Assembly (NCBI GenBank): GCA_900557035.1
Contig: USRA01000002.1
Location: 1 to 64,000 of the forward strand
Origin: an uncultured Prevotella sp.
Lineage (GTDB): Bacteria > Bacteroidota > Bacteroidia > Bacteroidales > Bacteroidaceae
Reading direction: 5' to 3'
Length of the DNA stretch: 64,000 nt
The position numbers were made by a program, and so were the translations under genes. The first letter of the stretch is position 1. The number at the start of each line of letters is the position of its first letter. The notes beneath the pieces are model-generated. The model saw only the letters and a list, made by a program, of their open reading frames with translations. It did not search any database and was not told the origin of the DNA. Below, in pieces: positions 17,136 to 26,205 of this stretch.

Positions 17136-18383
17136 ATGAATAAAATAGAATCATATGTATATAAAAAGGTAAAGAACAATTATCTGTTAAAGAACTCCTT
17201 GCGCAATATTTATCAAGGTTTCTTCGACTTGTTACCTAATTATGACTCCAAGTTCAGCTCATCGCTACTGGTCCGTGAGGGGTATTATTTCGGATTTCAC
17301 GATTTAGATCCTTTCAGTCGAGACACCCAGAAAGTTCTTTGCAATCGTTTGCTCATTCCCTTGCGAATGCCGACTCCGCAGGACGCCTTAGAGATAGGCT
17401 ATCTGGATGGCAAGGATTTCTCGGATTGGCATTGTCTTGCCAAGACCCATGCCTGGAATTATCACAAGGGGTGCAGACTCCAATGGACAAAGGACGAAAG
17501 AATTGTCTATAATGACAGCGAAAACGGACAACTCTGCGCTAAAGTAATAGATATGAAGGGTAATATGATTCAAAAATTGAACTATCCGATAGACACCGTC
17601 TCTTATGACGGAAAGCTTGCCACTAACTTCAGTTATGGCAGATTGGAGCAGAATATGCCAGGATATGGATACTGTGTCAGTGATGCCGATGCTGTCCTTT
17701 CAGAAGGCATAACAGAAAAAACAGGCTTGTACTTGATAGATATGGAAAGAAACACGCGAAAGATGTTGCTCAGCATACAGCAAATATCAGAATTTGAGCA
17801 TGAGCCTTCGATGGATGACAAAATGCACTTTGTAACTCATACAGAGTTCTCTTACGACAATCGTTACGTGGCTTTTTTGCATCGTTGGTATAAGGGGGTA
17901 TCTCGTCATACCCGCCTGATGGTCTATGACCTCCAAGAGAATCAACTGATGGCTTCTCCTACCACGGGCATGGTTTCTCATTATGCCTGGAACCATCTCA
18001 ATGGCATTGTGGCATATTGCAGGGTAGAAGATGTGGATTCTCATATATATTTCTCTTCTCCCGAAATGAAGGAGTGGAAAAGATGTGCCTATCCTGTTCT
18101 CAACAGTGATGGGCATCAGCATTTCATCGACGACGACTGGTTTCTGGTGGATACTTATCCTGACAAATGGCGCCATGTCAGATTATACAAAGTAAACCGA
18201 GTGACGGATGAAATAGTCCTACTTGCCGATGCCAAGAGTCCGAAGTGCTTCGTGTCTCCTTCCGAACACAAGCATTGGAAGTGCGACCTACATCCTAGAT
18301 GCAGCGCCGACGGCAAGTGGATATGCTTTGACTCCGTGCATACGGGAAAGCGAAGCTTGTGCATCATGCCATCCTTGCAATGA
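17136..18383 (+). CDS. Unknown protein in polysaccharide locus, beta-propeller-like
   Basis: A 415-residue cytoplasmic-looking protein without a signal peptide. Short repeating strands with Asp and Trp (for example DERIVYNDS, YDNRYVAFLHRWY, SADGKWICFDSVHTG) are spaced like blades of a WD40/TolB-type propeller. I do not recognise an enzyme motif. Proteins of this style occur beside glycosyltransferases in Bacteroidota surface-glycan loci; a role in glycan or pyruvyl/acyl modification would be a guess. It is the only rightward gene between the leftward glycosyltransferase groups and has its own consensus promoter. The ATG at 17136 is preferred over a GTG at 17052, which precedes the promoter. 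Confidence 0.7.
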   Translation: MNKIESYVYKKVKNNYLLKNSLRNIYQGFFDLLPNYDSKFSSSLLVREGYYFGFHDLDPFSRDTQKVLCNRLLIPLRMPTPQDALEIGYLDGKDFSDWHCLAKTHAWNYHKGCRLQWTKDERIVYNDSENGQLCAKVIDMKGNMIQKLNYPIDTVSYDGKLATNFSYGRLEQNMPGYGYCVSDADAVLSEGITEKTGLYLIDMERNTRKMLLSIQQISEFEHEPSMDDKMHFVTHTEFSYDNRYVAFLHRWYKGVSRHTRLMVYDLQENQLMASPTTGMVSHYAWNHLNGIVAYCRVEDVDSHIYFSSPEMKEWKRCAYPVLNSDGHQHFIDDDWFLVDTYPDKWRHVRLYKVNRVTDEIVLLADAKSPKCFVSPSEHKHWKCDLHPRCSADGKWICFDSVHTGKRSLCIMPSLQ

Positions 18384-18396
18384 GGATGGCATTGAG

Positions 18397-19206
18397 CTAA
18401 TAGTATTTCTTGATTATATACGATAATGCTTGATAATTGAACTGGCAGTATTTCTTGCCTTTGAAGCTTCCGGTGGAAGCATGCTCTTCATCATCAATGC
18501 GAAGGCTTGGCTCATAAACCACATCCAGTTGATGCTCCTTGCATTGCTCTCCTAGGTATATCTCCTCGCAGAACAAAAAGCAAGGATAATTGATGATGCC
18601 ACACCTCTTGAAGTATTCTTTGGTGAGAATGATGAAGGAACCGTGCCCTGCATATATCTTGCGCACCCACTTTTTCTGCCACTGGGTGTTCTGAACCTTC
18701 TTTCTGCCTTTGTGCAGATAACGATTATAGAGATTGTAGAGTAGAGAAAAACTGAAGAGCATTCGGAGCAGATAAAGCTTGCGCTTATTATACCGAACGA
18801 TGATCTTGGGATTCTTGTCTATTTGCTCTCGATGCGAAAAGATACAGGGGGCAATCCAACCAGTCTCTTGACGGATGAGCAAATTCTGTAATCGCAAGAA
18901 GAAATCATCACTGATGGCTACATCCACGTTGCTGATGATGGAGATGTCGAAATCTTCAGGATTCACCTTTTCCATCATATAGCGTATTCCCCCAAAGTAT
19001 CCGAGGTTTCGATGGACACCAAAAACGTTGATTGTGAATCTTTTGGGCTTGTAATTGATAGGCAGAATCTCACCTTCAGTATTGTCACATACGTTCACGG
19101 ACAATTCGATTTGCGTACATCCTTGAAGTCTTTCTTCGATATTACTAAGATAAGCGTCCAGTTCCTGATAAGTATGGTAGGTGACGCAATAGATAGCTAT
19201 TTTCAT
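18397..19206 (-). CDS. Glycosyltransferase, GT2-like
   Basis: A 269-residue protein starting MKIAIYCVTYHTYQELDAYL, a GT2-like N-terminal strand. SNVDVAISDDFF (about residues 91-102) is the position of the metal/nucleotide acidic motif. The C-terminal CEEIYLGEQCKEH segment resembles the catalytic-base region of rhamnosyltransferase-like enzymes. It shares one base with the stop of the upstream glycosyltransferase gene, so translation is coupled. Its sugar specificity is unknown. Confidence 0.8.
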   Translation of the reverse strand: MKIAIYCVTYHTYQELDAYLSNIEERLQGCTQIELSVNVCDNTEGEILPINYKPKRFTINVFGVHRNLGYFGGIRYMMEKVNPEDFDISIISNVDVAISDDFFLRLQNLLIRQETGWIAPCIFSHREQIDKNPKIIVRYNKRKLYLLRMLFSFSLLYNLYNRYLHKGRKKVQNTQWQKKWVRKIYAGHGSFIILTKEYFKRCGIINYPCFLFCEEIYLGEQCKEHQLDVVYEPSLRIDDEEHASTGSFKGKKYCQFNYQALSYIIKKYY

Positions 19207-20075
19207 TATTTGTGATTTTTGTATTTCTTATATTGTGTGATACCATCCCAAACACCCCTCAACATATATATATAATAAGGTGTGATGTGACTTGTGACAA
19301 ATGGAAGATAGAAAGGACGCAACAGAAGTTTTGCGGCGTTCGTCAACTTCCAATATCTCGGCACGTATTTCACATGTAGCAACCATAAGAAGTTTCGATA
19401 TTGGTAATAATAACGCATGGGTGCCGACAGAATGTCTTGCATGACTCCAAGATGGATGGTCTTGATTCCGATTTGGTGTGACAACTGGCAACGATCTGTC
19501 TGTCCACAGATGAAACCTCGCTTGTGCGCTCTCCAGCACCACTCGCTATCCACATAGTCGAGGAATAGTCTGGAATCAGGAAATCCTATCTTTTCCAAGA
19601 CCTTGCAACTGATGCAGCTCCCAGAAGATATAATATTCTCCTTTTTGAGAAATCCATCCCCTTGATATTGTTTTTTTCTGATATAGGAATGATATTCCTC
19701 TTGTTGCGTCGCATTCAAAATGGTAGGACCGAGTATTCCCAGATTGGGATTTTCCTGCAACACTCTTTCATATTCCGACACCATCATCCGAACATACTCT
19801 GCATCAATCCTGCTATCCTGGTCAAGAAACACGACATACGTGTAGACTCCTTGCGCCAGGACTTGTATCAAGGCATATTCCTGGGCTTCGCCAATTCCTT
19901 TGTTCCCTTTCATCCAGTTATAATTCATTTTTCCTATCTCTTTTTGCTGTAAAATAGGGGAAGGGGAGTTGTCAACAATGTAGCCTTCACAGGAAGCAGA
20001 CAAATTTCTGATGTGCTGCAAATCCTCTGACGAAGGGTTGAATGTTACGATAATAATAGCTGTATGATTCATCAT
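19206..20075 (-). CDS. Glycosyltransferase family 2, rhamnosyltransferase-like
   Basis: A 289-residue GT2 enzyme. TAIIIVTFNPSSEDL opens the fold, VDNSPSP is the nucleotide-contact loop, and VVFLDQDSRID carries the DxD-type acidic motif near residue 85. FLDYVDSEWCWRAHKRG is the catalytic-base helix seen in RfbF/WbbL-like rhamnosyltransferases. It overlaps the flippase stop by four bases (ATGA coupling) and abuts the next glycosyltransferase, so all belong to one operon. Confidence 0.87.
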   Translation of the reverse strand: MMNHTAIIIVTFNPSSEDLQHIRNLSASCEGYIVDNSPSPILQQKEIGKMNYNWMKGNKGIGEAQEYALIQVLAQGVYTYVVFLDQDSRIDAEYVRMMVSEYERVLQENPNLGILGPTILNATQQEEYHSYIRKKQYQGDGFLKKENIISSGSCISCKVLEKIGFPDSRLFLDYVDSEWCWRAHKRGFICGQTDRCQLSHQIGIKTIHLGVMQDILSAPMRYYYQYRNFLWLLHVKYVPRYWKLTNAAKLLLRPFYLPFVTSHITPYYIYMLRGVWDGITQYKKYKNHK

Positions 20076-21313
20076 AATGTTCGTCTTTTATTAACCTCTT
20101 TCAATTTCTTGTTCACTTTCCTCGCTGCAAGGATCAATACCATGGTTTCCGAGGCAATCCATACAATAGCTGCTCCTACACACTGAAATCTAGGAATCAG
20201 TATGAAAGTGAGAAGCAACCAGGTGAGAGAACCGCACAAACCACATTTCACGATGGTCTTATCCTCCCGAAGGGGTATCAGCAGCTGTAATACCAATATC
20301 TGTTCTAATCCAACCACTAGCACTTGAATCATCACGAGGCGCATAGGCAGGATGGCTGGTTCAAATCCTTTTCCTGCAAATATGTATATCACATAAGGGG
20401 CTAGGATTTCCATAATGATGATAATCAATGCTGCAAGCACAACGAGTAGCTTGATAGCTTTAGTATAATAGTGATTTACCTCATCCCATCGTTCCTGTTT
20501 TATAAGCACACTCATTCGAGGGATGAGCACGCTGATGAGCGAGGAAATAAGAGCGATGATGACTTGATACATCCTTACTGCCACAGAGTAATACCCCGCC
20601 TGTTCGTCGCCACACAAGAAACTCAGTATTGGCAAGGTGAGTTTGGTATATATGGCAGAGAGTATGGCAAAAATGCCTAACATCACGAAAGGCTTGAGAT
20701 AACGACGTAGATTCACGTGGCGCAAACTCAGTGAAACCAATCGGCTACGATAAGTCCAGTTGCAAAAGGCATTGAGAACCACGATGCCCACAAAGAGCAG
20801 ATAATAGATGTCGAAATCACCTTCATCTCTAACAAAAATAAAAACCGAAGCTACAAATAAGAGCCTGACAATGATGGAACGAATAGTGATGTATCGGAAA
20901 TTCTCCAGCCCACGATAGAACCACTCTATCCAGAATAGGTTTGCCACCAACTTGAAAGACCCTATCAGCAGCAGCCTTCCCCTCTGTTGTAACTCTGGCA
21001 CAAAGCAGGAGGCGAAGTATAATATGACGAGGGCAACGACCATTGTGATGGCGTTAAGCCAAAAGAGGTCATTGAAGGCAGATTGGAGTTCTGCCTTATC
21101 ATCCTTATGGCGAGCTATCTCTCGTATGCCAAGTGCCTGCATACCCATCATGGAGAAGAGTACGAGATAATCTATGATACCATCAACCGTGTCTATAGCT
21201 CCAATACGTTCTGCACCCAGCACTCGACTGATGTACGGAAACACCAGCAGAGGCACTAAATAGGTGCTGAGCGTGAGAATCAAGCTATATTTAAAGTTGT
21301 TGCGTATGCTCAT
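20072..21313 (-). CDS. Oligosaccharide flippase, Wzx-like
   Basis: A 413-residue polytopic membrane protein of the MATE/polysaccharide-synthase group, with about 12 predicted helices, that moves undecaprenyl-linked repeat units across the inner membrane. The start MSIRNNFKYSLILTLSTYLVPLLVFPYISRVLG is the family signature, although no single position proves the substrate. It lies three bases after the probable polymerase gene and overlaps the next glycosyltransferase. Confidence 0.88.
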   Translation of the reverse strand: MSIRNNFKYSLILTLSTYLVPLLVFPYISRVLGAERIGAIDTVDGIIDYLVLFSMMGMQALGIREIARHKDDKAELQSAFNDLFWLNAITMVVALVILYFASCFVPELQQRGRLLLIGSFKLVANLFWIEWFYRGLENFRYITIRSIIVRLLFVASVFIFVRDEGDFDIYYLLFVGIVVLNAFCNWTYRSRLVSLSLRHVNLRRYLKPFVMLGIFAILSAIYTKLTLPILSFLCGDEQAGYYSVAVRMYQVIIALISSLISVLIPRMSVLIKQERWDEVNHYYTKAIKLLVVLAALIIIIMEILAPYVIYIFAGKGFEPAILPMRLVMIQVLVVGLEQILVLQLLIPLREDKTIVKCGLCGSLTWLLLTFILIPRFQCVGAAIVWIASETMVLILAARKVNKKLKEVNKRRTL

Positions 21314-21316
21314 AAT

Positions 21317-22573
21317 TTATTTTTTTAATTCAACGAGATGTTTCTGGCGGATTTTCTCACGAAATCTATTCTCGACATTGGCAATGCCCATCAGCATCAG
21401 AATTATGACAGGAACTTCCAGGATGGCTAAGTGGAAATAATAGAACTCAAACCATCCCATTCCCAAGAGTCCGCAATAGTAACTGAGTAGGGTATATAGA
21501 AACATATTGCCACTGCGAAGCGAACCCAATTGGATGGAATAGATCAAGCTGCTCAATATCAGCGTATAGGCTATGAATTGCCAACTATTGCAATAGATGA
21601 ACATCGTACCGAAGAAGGTTCTCACATTGGTATAGGAGATGCCTGTATGCAAATAGAGAGGATTGACTGGCGAAAGCAAGTTTGGGTCGCCCGTAAGCGT
21701 CTTATAAATATTGACAAAAGGAGATACCAATATCTCAAAGTTTCCCATATCGGGGAAGTTGAGATTTGCGTCATAACTAAACCCTAACGTTCCACTAGTA
21801 AGATAATGCAAGAAATGTCCTGCCACCATCTCGAAAAGCTCGACGTTTGCCTCTGCGCTCTCATTGCCTAGTAGCGGAAGAACCATATAAGTGAGTAGAA
21901 AGATAGCGAAAGCACCCAAGCTCACCTTGAGAATAAGCCCTAGATTCAAGTGCATCTTGCCAGCCATGAGACGGATGAGCAGACCTGATGCCACACCTAT
22001 GATGATGGCACCTTTCACCATATACAAGAGTTGTATAAGGAGCAAGGCAAAGATAATGCCCCATAGATACCATTGTTTCCGCTTGAAATAATACACAGCG
22101 ACAATGAGCAGCGGCATTGCCAGGGTGCGCAAGTGTGCCCAAATGCCATGACCCGCAAAATCCTCGGCAAAATCATCTGTACCAAACATAGCTGTACTAC
22201 TGTTCCATACACTATGGAATCTCCATAAGAATATCAGTGCCAACAAAAGGGAGATGATACCTAGCGTGGCAGGGTATCTACCTTCTTGAACTTTCTCGCC
22301 GAATATCAAGGGATATCTGTTCTTTGCCAACGAGAGAAGATAACTTGGGATGGCGAAGACAGGAAGTCCGACACACCATACACTGATACTAGAGTAACAG
22401 AAATTGACGAATCCCAAGTGCCCTGCCACAGCCATGGAAATCAACAACACCAATAGATACGGAAACATCAGGCAACATAGGGGAGTATAGATGGTTCTCC
22501 AAGAGATAAACTCCAGATAGCCCAACACATATACTTCCAACAGCAAGAGAGCCAAAAGCAATATACCTAACAT
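21317..22573 (-). CDS. Probable polysaccharide polymerase (Wzy-like)
   Basis: A 418-residue membrane protein with about 10-12 hydrophobic segments and a long loop between roughly residues 245 and 320, the topology of Wzy polymerases. Sequence identity in this family is weak everywhere, so the call rests on topology and on its place between wzx and wzz. It starts 14 bases after the wzz stop. Confidence 0.65.
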   Translation of the reverse strand: MLGILLLALLLLEVYVLGYLEFISWRTIYTPLCCLMFPYLLVLLISMAVAGHLGFVNFCYSSISVWCVGLPVFAIPSYLLSLAKNRYPLIFGEKVQEGRYPATLGIISLLLALIFLWRFHSVWNSSTAMFGTDDFAEDFAGHGIWAHLRTLAMPLLIVAVYYFKRKQWYLWGIIFALLLIQLLYMVKGAIIIGVASGLLIRLMAGKMHLNLGLILKVSLGAFAIFLLTYMVLPLLGNESAEANVELFEMVAGHFLHYLTSGTLGFSYDANLNFPDMGNFEILVSPFVNIYKTLTGDPNLLSPVNPLYLHTGISYTNVRTFFGTMFIYCNSWQFIAYTLILSSLIYSIQLGSLRSGNMFLYTLLSYYCGLLGMGWFEFYYFHLAILEVPVIILMLMGIANVENRFREKIRQKHLVELKK

Positions 22574-22587
22574 ACTTATCTAGATTG

Positions 22588-23670
22588 CTATTTTAATTCT
22601 TTCAATAACTGCTTGGATATGATACCTGCCAAGAGGACGAAGAAGGAGAACGTCAAGATACCAAGAATACTCAGCATTCGCTTAGGTCCAGCTGGTTTTA
22701 CTGGCACGGAAGCACCCTGCAAGACGGTAAACACAGGGGTATGCTCCCTCAACTTCGCAATGGAAGCCTGATATTGCGTGTTATATGCTGTATATTGGTT
22801 GTATTTCAACTGCATATCATTCTCCATATCTTCCATCTTTGACTTAACACTCTCCATAATTACATCATTGTTGGCATCAGCAAAGCTGGCATATTGACGC
22901 CTTACCTTCTCGTAGGCCGCTTGCGATTCTGCCATCAACTTCTTATAGTGCTCTACGTCTTTCTGAGATTTGGAAGTGCGATATTTGATGATGAAAGCCT
23001 TTAATTTCTCAGAAACGGAATCGGCTAAAATCTTGCAAATCAATGGGTCTTGTGCGGTGGCAAAGACTGTAATCATACCAGATTTTTTGTCGATATCTAT
23101 ACGGATGTTGTTTCGTACATCTTTCACGATGCCGTCTTCCTTCTTGGTGAGCATATAGGGAATGATTTTTTCGAGGCTTTTCACTGCAGTCTCCTCATGG
23201 CTCAGCAAGTTGCTCATACTCTCCAAGGATTTTTCCATCCATGACTTTTTCTTATACATAGTCAAGTATGTATAGTAGTTAGTATGGGGAGGAAGGTTTT
23301 CCTTGATAGCTTTCACTTGAATCCGAAGCAAATCTACCACAAACTTGTTGTCGTTCATCAAGTCTGGATAGAGTAAAGGTGTGATGGCATCAGAGGATTG
23401 CATATTGTTCAAGTCTATTCCAAACGAGGATGCCAGCGAACCGAGTGCGCCACCCGATATAGAAGTGTTCTCCACTTCTGGTGCCAAGGATGTCTGTGTG
23501 GTATAATATCTTGGCAGGGAGTACAGGATACAGATTGCCACCACAAGCACTATGGGCATGACAACATAGAACAGCTTCTTGCGAGCCTTTACCAATCTTA
23601 CAAAGCCTGGAAGGCTTATCTGTTCTGCGTCTGTTTCAATTATTTGTTTCTTTTCAAGAATATCTGTCAT
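22588..23670 (-). CDS. Chain-length determinant protein, Wzz family
   Basis: A 360-residue polysaccharide co-polymerase. Two membrane segments (about residues 34-53 and 333-355) bracket a long periplasmic coiled-coil domain. The first part reads LPRYYTTQTSLAPE, and the second helix is preceded by a proline/glycine segment (VPVKPAGPKR), as in Wzz proteins. No Walker kinase domain is fused. It is the first gene of the leftward wzz-wzy-wzx-GT-GT run and directly follows a consensus promoter. Confidence 0.88.
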   Translation of the reverse strand: MTDILEKKQIIETDAEQISLPGFVRLVKARKKLFYVVMPIVLVVAICILYSLPRYYTTQTSLAPEVENTSISGGALGSLASSFGIDLNNMQSSDAITPLLYPDLMNDNKFVVDLLRIQVKAIKENLPPHTNYYTYLTMYKKKSWMEKSLESMSNLLSHEETAVKSLEKIIPYMLTKKEDGIVKDVRNNIRIDIDKKSGMITVFATAQDPLICKILADSVSEKLKAFIIKYRTSKSQKDVEHYKKLMAESQAAYEKVRRQYASFADANNDVIMESVKSKMEDMENDMQLKYNQYTAYNTQYQASIAKLREHTPVFTVLQGASVPVKPAGPKRMLSILGILTFSFFVLLAGIISKQLLKELK

Positions 23671-23708
23671 TTTATATATTTTTGCTACATAATTGCACTT
23701 TATGTTTG

Positions 23709-23740
23709 CAAAAGTACACTATTTTTTTAATTTAAGCAAA
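23709..23740 (-). promoter_or_regulatory. Consensus promoter of the wzz operon
   Basis: On the minus strand TTTG (23740-23737), 20 bases, TACTTTTG (23716-23709). The leader to the wzz ATG at 23670 is about 35 bases. Confidence 0.75.
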
Positions 23741-23800
23741 TAATTTTGCACTAATTATGTAAGGAATGTTAATTTTAGTATGTTTATGCCAGAATTATCG

Positions 23801-23808
23801 TATTTTTG
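23801..23808 (+). promoter_or_regulatory. -7 element for wzi
   Basis: TATTTTTG 26 bases before the ATG at 23834. It lies downstream of the ATG at 23780, which therefore cannot be the start for transcripts from this promoter. Confidence 0.55.
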
Positions 23809-23833
23809 TAAGCAAATCAACTTAAATATAAGA

Positions 23834-25417
23834 ATGAATAAATATTGTACGATAGCTATGTTTCTGATTGCCCTAAGCTCGAATCCTACTTCTTCACTCG
23901 CTCAATATGAGTGGCAAGAAGGGGCAGATTCTGCAAAACAAAGCCTTGGCGATGGATTTGAATACCGATTGGAGACTTCTGGATCTTTCTCGAACGAAAA
24001 GACTCCGCTTTGGCTGAATGCTAATAAATACGGACTGAGTTCCCTAGAAAAGCAGAATGGCTACCTTCGAGGCTGTTTGTTGCGTCCGCTTGCCACCGAC
24101 AACGCTCACCATTGGGGAATAGGGTATGGGGTTGATGTTGTTGTACCTTATCATTTCACGAGTAAGCTGGTGGTGCAACAGGCTTTTGCTGAGGTAAGAT
24201 GGTTGCATGGTGTGCTCAGCGTAGGTGCCAAGGAATATCCGATGGAATTGAAGAACCAGTCGCTCTCTAGCGGTAGCCAGACGTTGGGCATCAACGCCCG
24301 ACCTGTTCCACAGGTGCGACTGGCTCTGCCTGAATACTGGACGGTGCCTATCCTGAACGGATGGCTACAGATGAAGGGCCACATAGCCTATGGAAAGTTT
24401 ACCGACCAAAATTGGCAGCACGACTTCACGCAGCGCAAAACCAAGTACTCAGATGGAGTGCTGTATCATAGCAAAGCTGGGTATCTGCGCATCGGAAACG
24501 AGGGCTTTTTCTGTCCACTGAGCGTGGAACTTGGCTTGGAGATGGCAGCGCAGTTTGGAGGTACCCCTTATGCTCCTGATAGCAAGGGTAAAATGATTCC
24601 TATGAAGACAGAGGGCGGCCTCAAGGGCTTATGGCATGCCTTTATGCCTGGCGGTAAGGAGGAGAGCGATGGAGTATATGCCAATGCCTCTGGTAATTTG
24701 TTGGGGTCGTGGGTAATGCGCATTAACTACGACGCTGACACTTGGAAACTGGGTATCTATGCCGACCATTTCTTCGAGGATGATAGCCAGATGCTGATGA
24801 TGGACTACAATGGCTATGGAGAGGGAAAGGATTGGCAAGTAAAGAAAACACGCCGATACTTCAAGTACTCGCTCAAGGACAATATGCTGGGAGCCGAAAT
24901 CAACATCAAGTATGGCAGATGGTTGCGCAATCTGGTCTTGGAATACATCTACACCAAGTATCAGAGTGGACCTTACAACCATGACCACACCGCCAACATC
25001 CCCGATCATCTTTCGGGAGTAGACGACTATTACAATCATCGCAACTATCCGGGTTGGCAGCATTGGGGGCAGGTGATGGGAAATCCCCTTTACCGTTCCC
25101 CTCTTTACAACAACGATGGCATGATAGAGGTGAAAAACAATCGCTTCATCGCCTATCACTTGGGCTTTGATGGCGAGCCATGCGACAGGTTAGCGTATCG
25201 TGCCTTACTGACCTATCAGAAAGGATGGGGCAGATATGTATGGCCTTTTACGAAGGCTCATCACAACGTGAGCACCTTGTTGGAAGGCTGCTACCATTTC
25301 AACAAGGGATGGAGCTTGAAGGCTGCCTACGGCATGGACTTCGGAAGCGAGGAAATGCTGGGGCATAACGCTGGCTTCCAACTGACGGTGAGCAAACAAG
25401 GCATATTAAACTTTTAA
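23834..25417 (+). CDS. Capsule assembly protein, Wzi family
   Basis: A 527-residue outer-membrane beta-barrel of the Bacteroidota Wzi type, which anchors or organises surface polysaccharide. A 24-residue signal peptide ends at SLAQ. The first mature region (TPLWLNANKYGLSS) and many amphipathic strands with aromatic ends follow, closing with a beta-barrel-like C-terminus (GFQLTVSKQGILNF). The ATG at 23834 is chosen because it gives a clean signal peptide and follows the -7 element. It is divergent from the wzz operon and starts a two-gene unit with the lipocalin-like lipoprotein. Confidence 0.85.
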   Translation: MNKYCTIAMFLIALSSNPTSSLAQYEWQEGADSAKQSLGDGFEYRLETSGSFSNEKTPLWLNANKYGLSSLEKQNGYLRGCLLRPLATDNAHHWGIGYGVDVVVPYHFTSKLVVQQAFAEVRWLHGVLSVGAKEYPMELKNQSLSSGSQTLGINARPVPQVRLALPEYWTVPILNGWLQMKGHIAYGKFTDQNWQHDFTQRKTKYSDGVLYHSKAGYLRIGNEGFFCPLSVELGLEMAAQFGGTPYAPDSKGKMIPMKTEGGLKGLWHAFMPGGKEESDGVYANASGNLLGSWVMRINYDADTWKLGIYADHFFEDDSQMLMMDYNGYGEGKDWQVKKTRRYFKYSLKDNMLGAEINIKYGRWLRNLVLEYIYTKYQSGPYNHDHTANIPDHLSGVDDYYNHRNYPGWQHWGQVMGNPLYRSPLYNNDGMIEVKNNRFIAYHLGFDGEPCDRLAYRALLTYQKGWGRYVWPFTKAHHNVSTLLEGCYHFNKGWSLKAAYGMDFGSEEMLGHNAGFQLTVSKQGILNF

Positions 25418-25433
25418 TTAGGACGGGAAGGAT

Positions 25434-25910
25434 ATGAATAGAAAACATTTGATATTAATGCTAGTTGGAATGTTGGTTCTCTGTTTCCAATCGGCATGCA
25501 CCATCGAGATGAGCGACAATGGCGACCTGGATGGTTACTGGCATTTGGAGCAAGTTGATACGCTCGCTACCGGAGGCAAATTGAACCTCTCGAAAGAAAG
25601 AGTTTTTTGGGGCGTGCAGCACAAGTTGATTTCATGTGCGAACATCACAGGCACAACGGCAAGTTTCCGTGGCTATTATTTCCGATTCGAAGAGAAGGGT
25701 GACAGTCTGATCCTGCATTCGCCTTACAAGAACAACTGGCATCAGGATCATGGAGAAAATGGTGGAGATATTCCTGCAACTGTTGTGAATGACAGCATCA
25801 GAAGCTACGGCATCAACAATCTGCGAGAGTCTTTCTACAAAGAGAAGCTCAAGGGCGATAAAATGATGCTCCGCTCTAAGATGTTGAGGCTATACTTCAC
25901 TAAATTCTAA
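25434..25910 (+). CDS. Lipocalin-like lipoprotein
   Basis: A 158-residue secreted lipoprotein. The lipobox is FQSAC with the lipidated Cys22. The mature part begins with DLDGYWHLEQVDT and continues as short beta strands with a G-x-W opening, the pattern of the Bacteroidota lipocalin-like domain. Ligand unknown. It starts 16 bases after wzi, so it probably helps at the cell surface in the same process. The strand pattern makes a small beta-barrel likely; no catalytic residues are visible. Confidence 0.7.
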   Translation: MNRKHLILMLVGMLVLCFQSACTIEMSDNGDLDGYWHLEQVDTLATGGKLNLSKERVFWGVQHKLISCANITGTTASFRGYYFRFEEKGDSLILHSPYKNNWHQDHGENGGDIPATVVNDSIRSYGINNLRESFYKEKLKGDKMMLRSKMLRLYFTKF

Positions 25911-25931
25911 AAAACAATTCGTAATTCAATT

Positions 25932-25987
25932 CTCCTTTCACACTCATTAATACTTTCTGATTATCAGAAGCTTAATGGTGAAAGGAG
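25932..25987. repeat. Long near-perfect hairpin after the lipocalin gene
   Basis: CTCCTTTCAC pairs with GTGAAAGGAG, then CATTAA with TTAATG, then TTCTGAT with ATCAGAA. Together they give a nested stem with 23 paired positions in 56 bases. There is no T tract on the plus side, so simple termination is doubtful. It may be an RNA 3' end or a structural DNA element. Confidence 0.6.
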
Positions 25988-26051
25988 TTATGTCCGATTA
26001 TACGAGAAAAGAAAAGACGGGATAAGTTGGTGCACAGCAGTTGGTTTCCGC

Positions 26052-26205
26052 TTGCACAACACGTGTTGTGCAAGCGCATATCAGCTGTTATGCAAGCGCA
26101 CAACAGCTGTTGTGCGGCTGGAGATATTAACTTTCCCGAAAACAGATATTAATCTTTCCGACAACTTCTCCTATATGTTCCGACAACTTCCATTGCTTTT
26201 TACGA
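26052..26205. repeat. Phased palindrome array 1, seven 22-bp units
   Basis: Three strong dyads are centred at 26062.5, 26084.5 and 26106.5, exactly 22 bp apart. The first is a 26-bp perfect palindrome (26050-26075) and the third a 20-bp one (26097-26116). Units 2 and 3 share a CAGCTGTT core and GCGCA left edge. The 22-bp register continues through four weaker units, each ending in a TTCCGA-like hexamer at 26139, 26161, 26183 and 26205 (TTCCCGA, TTTCCGA, GTTCCGA, TTTACGA). It lies between the lipocalin gene and the 3' end of the broken ORF. Confidence 0.75.

Noticed and set aside
23780-23833. Upstream ATG for the Wzi protein.
   Set aside because: It lies before the -7 element and would spoil the signal peptide that begins at 23834.
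26050-26205. CRISPR array.
   Set aside because: The 22-bp units have no unique spacers between identical repeats, and no cas genes are near.
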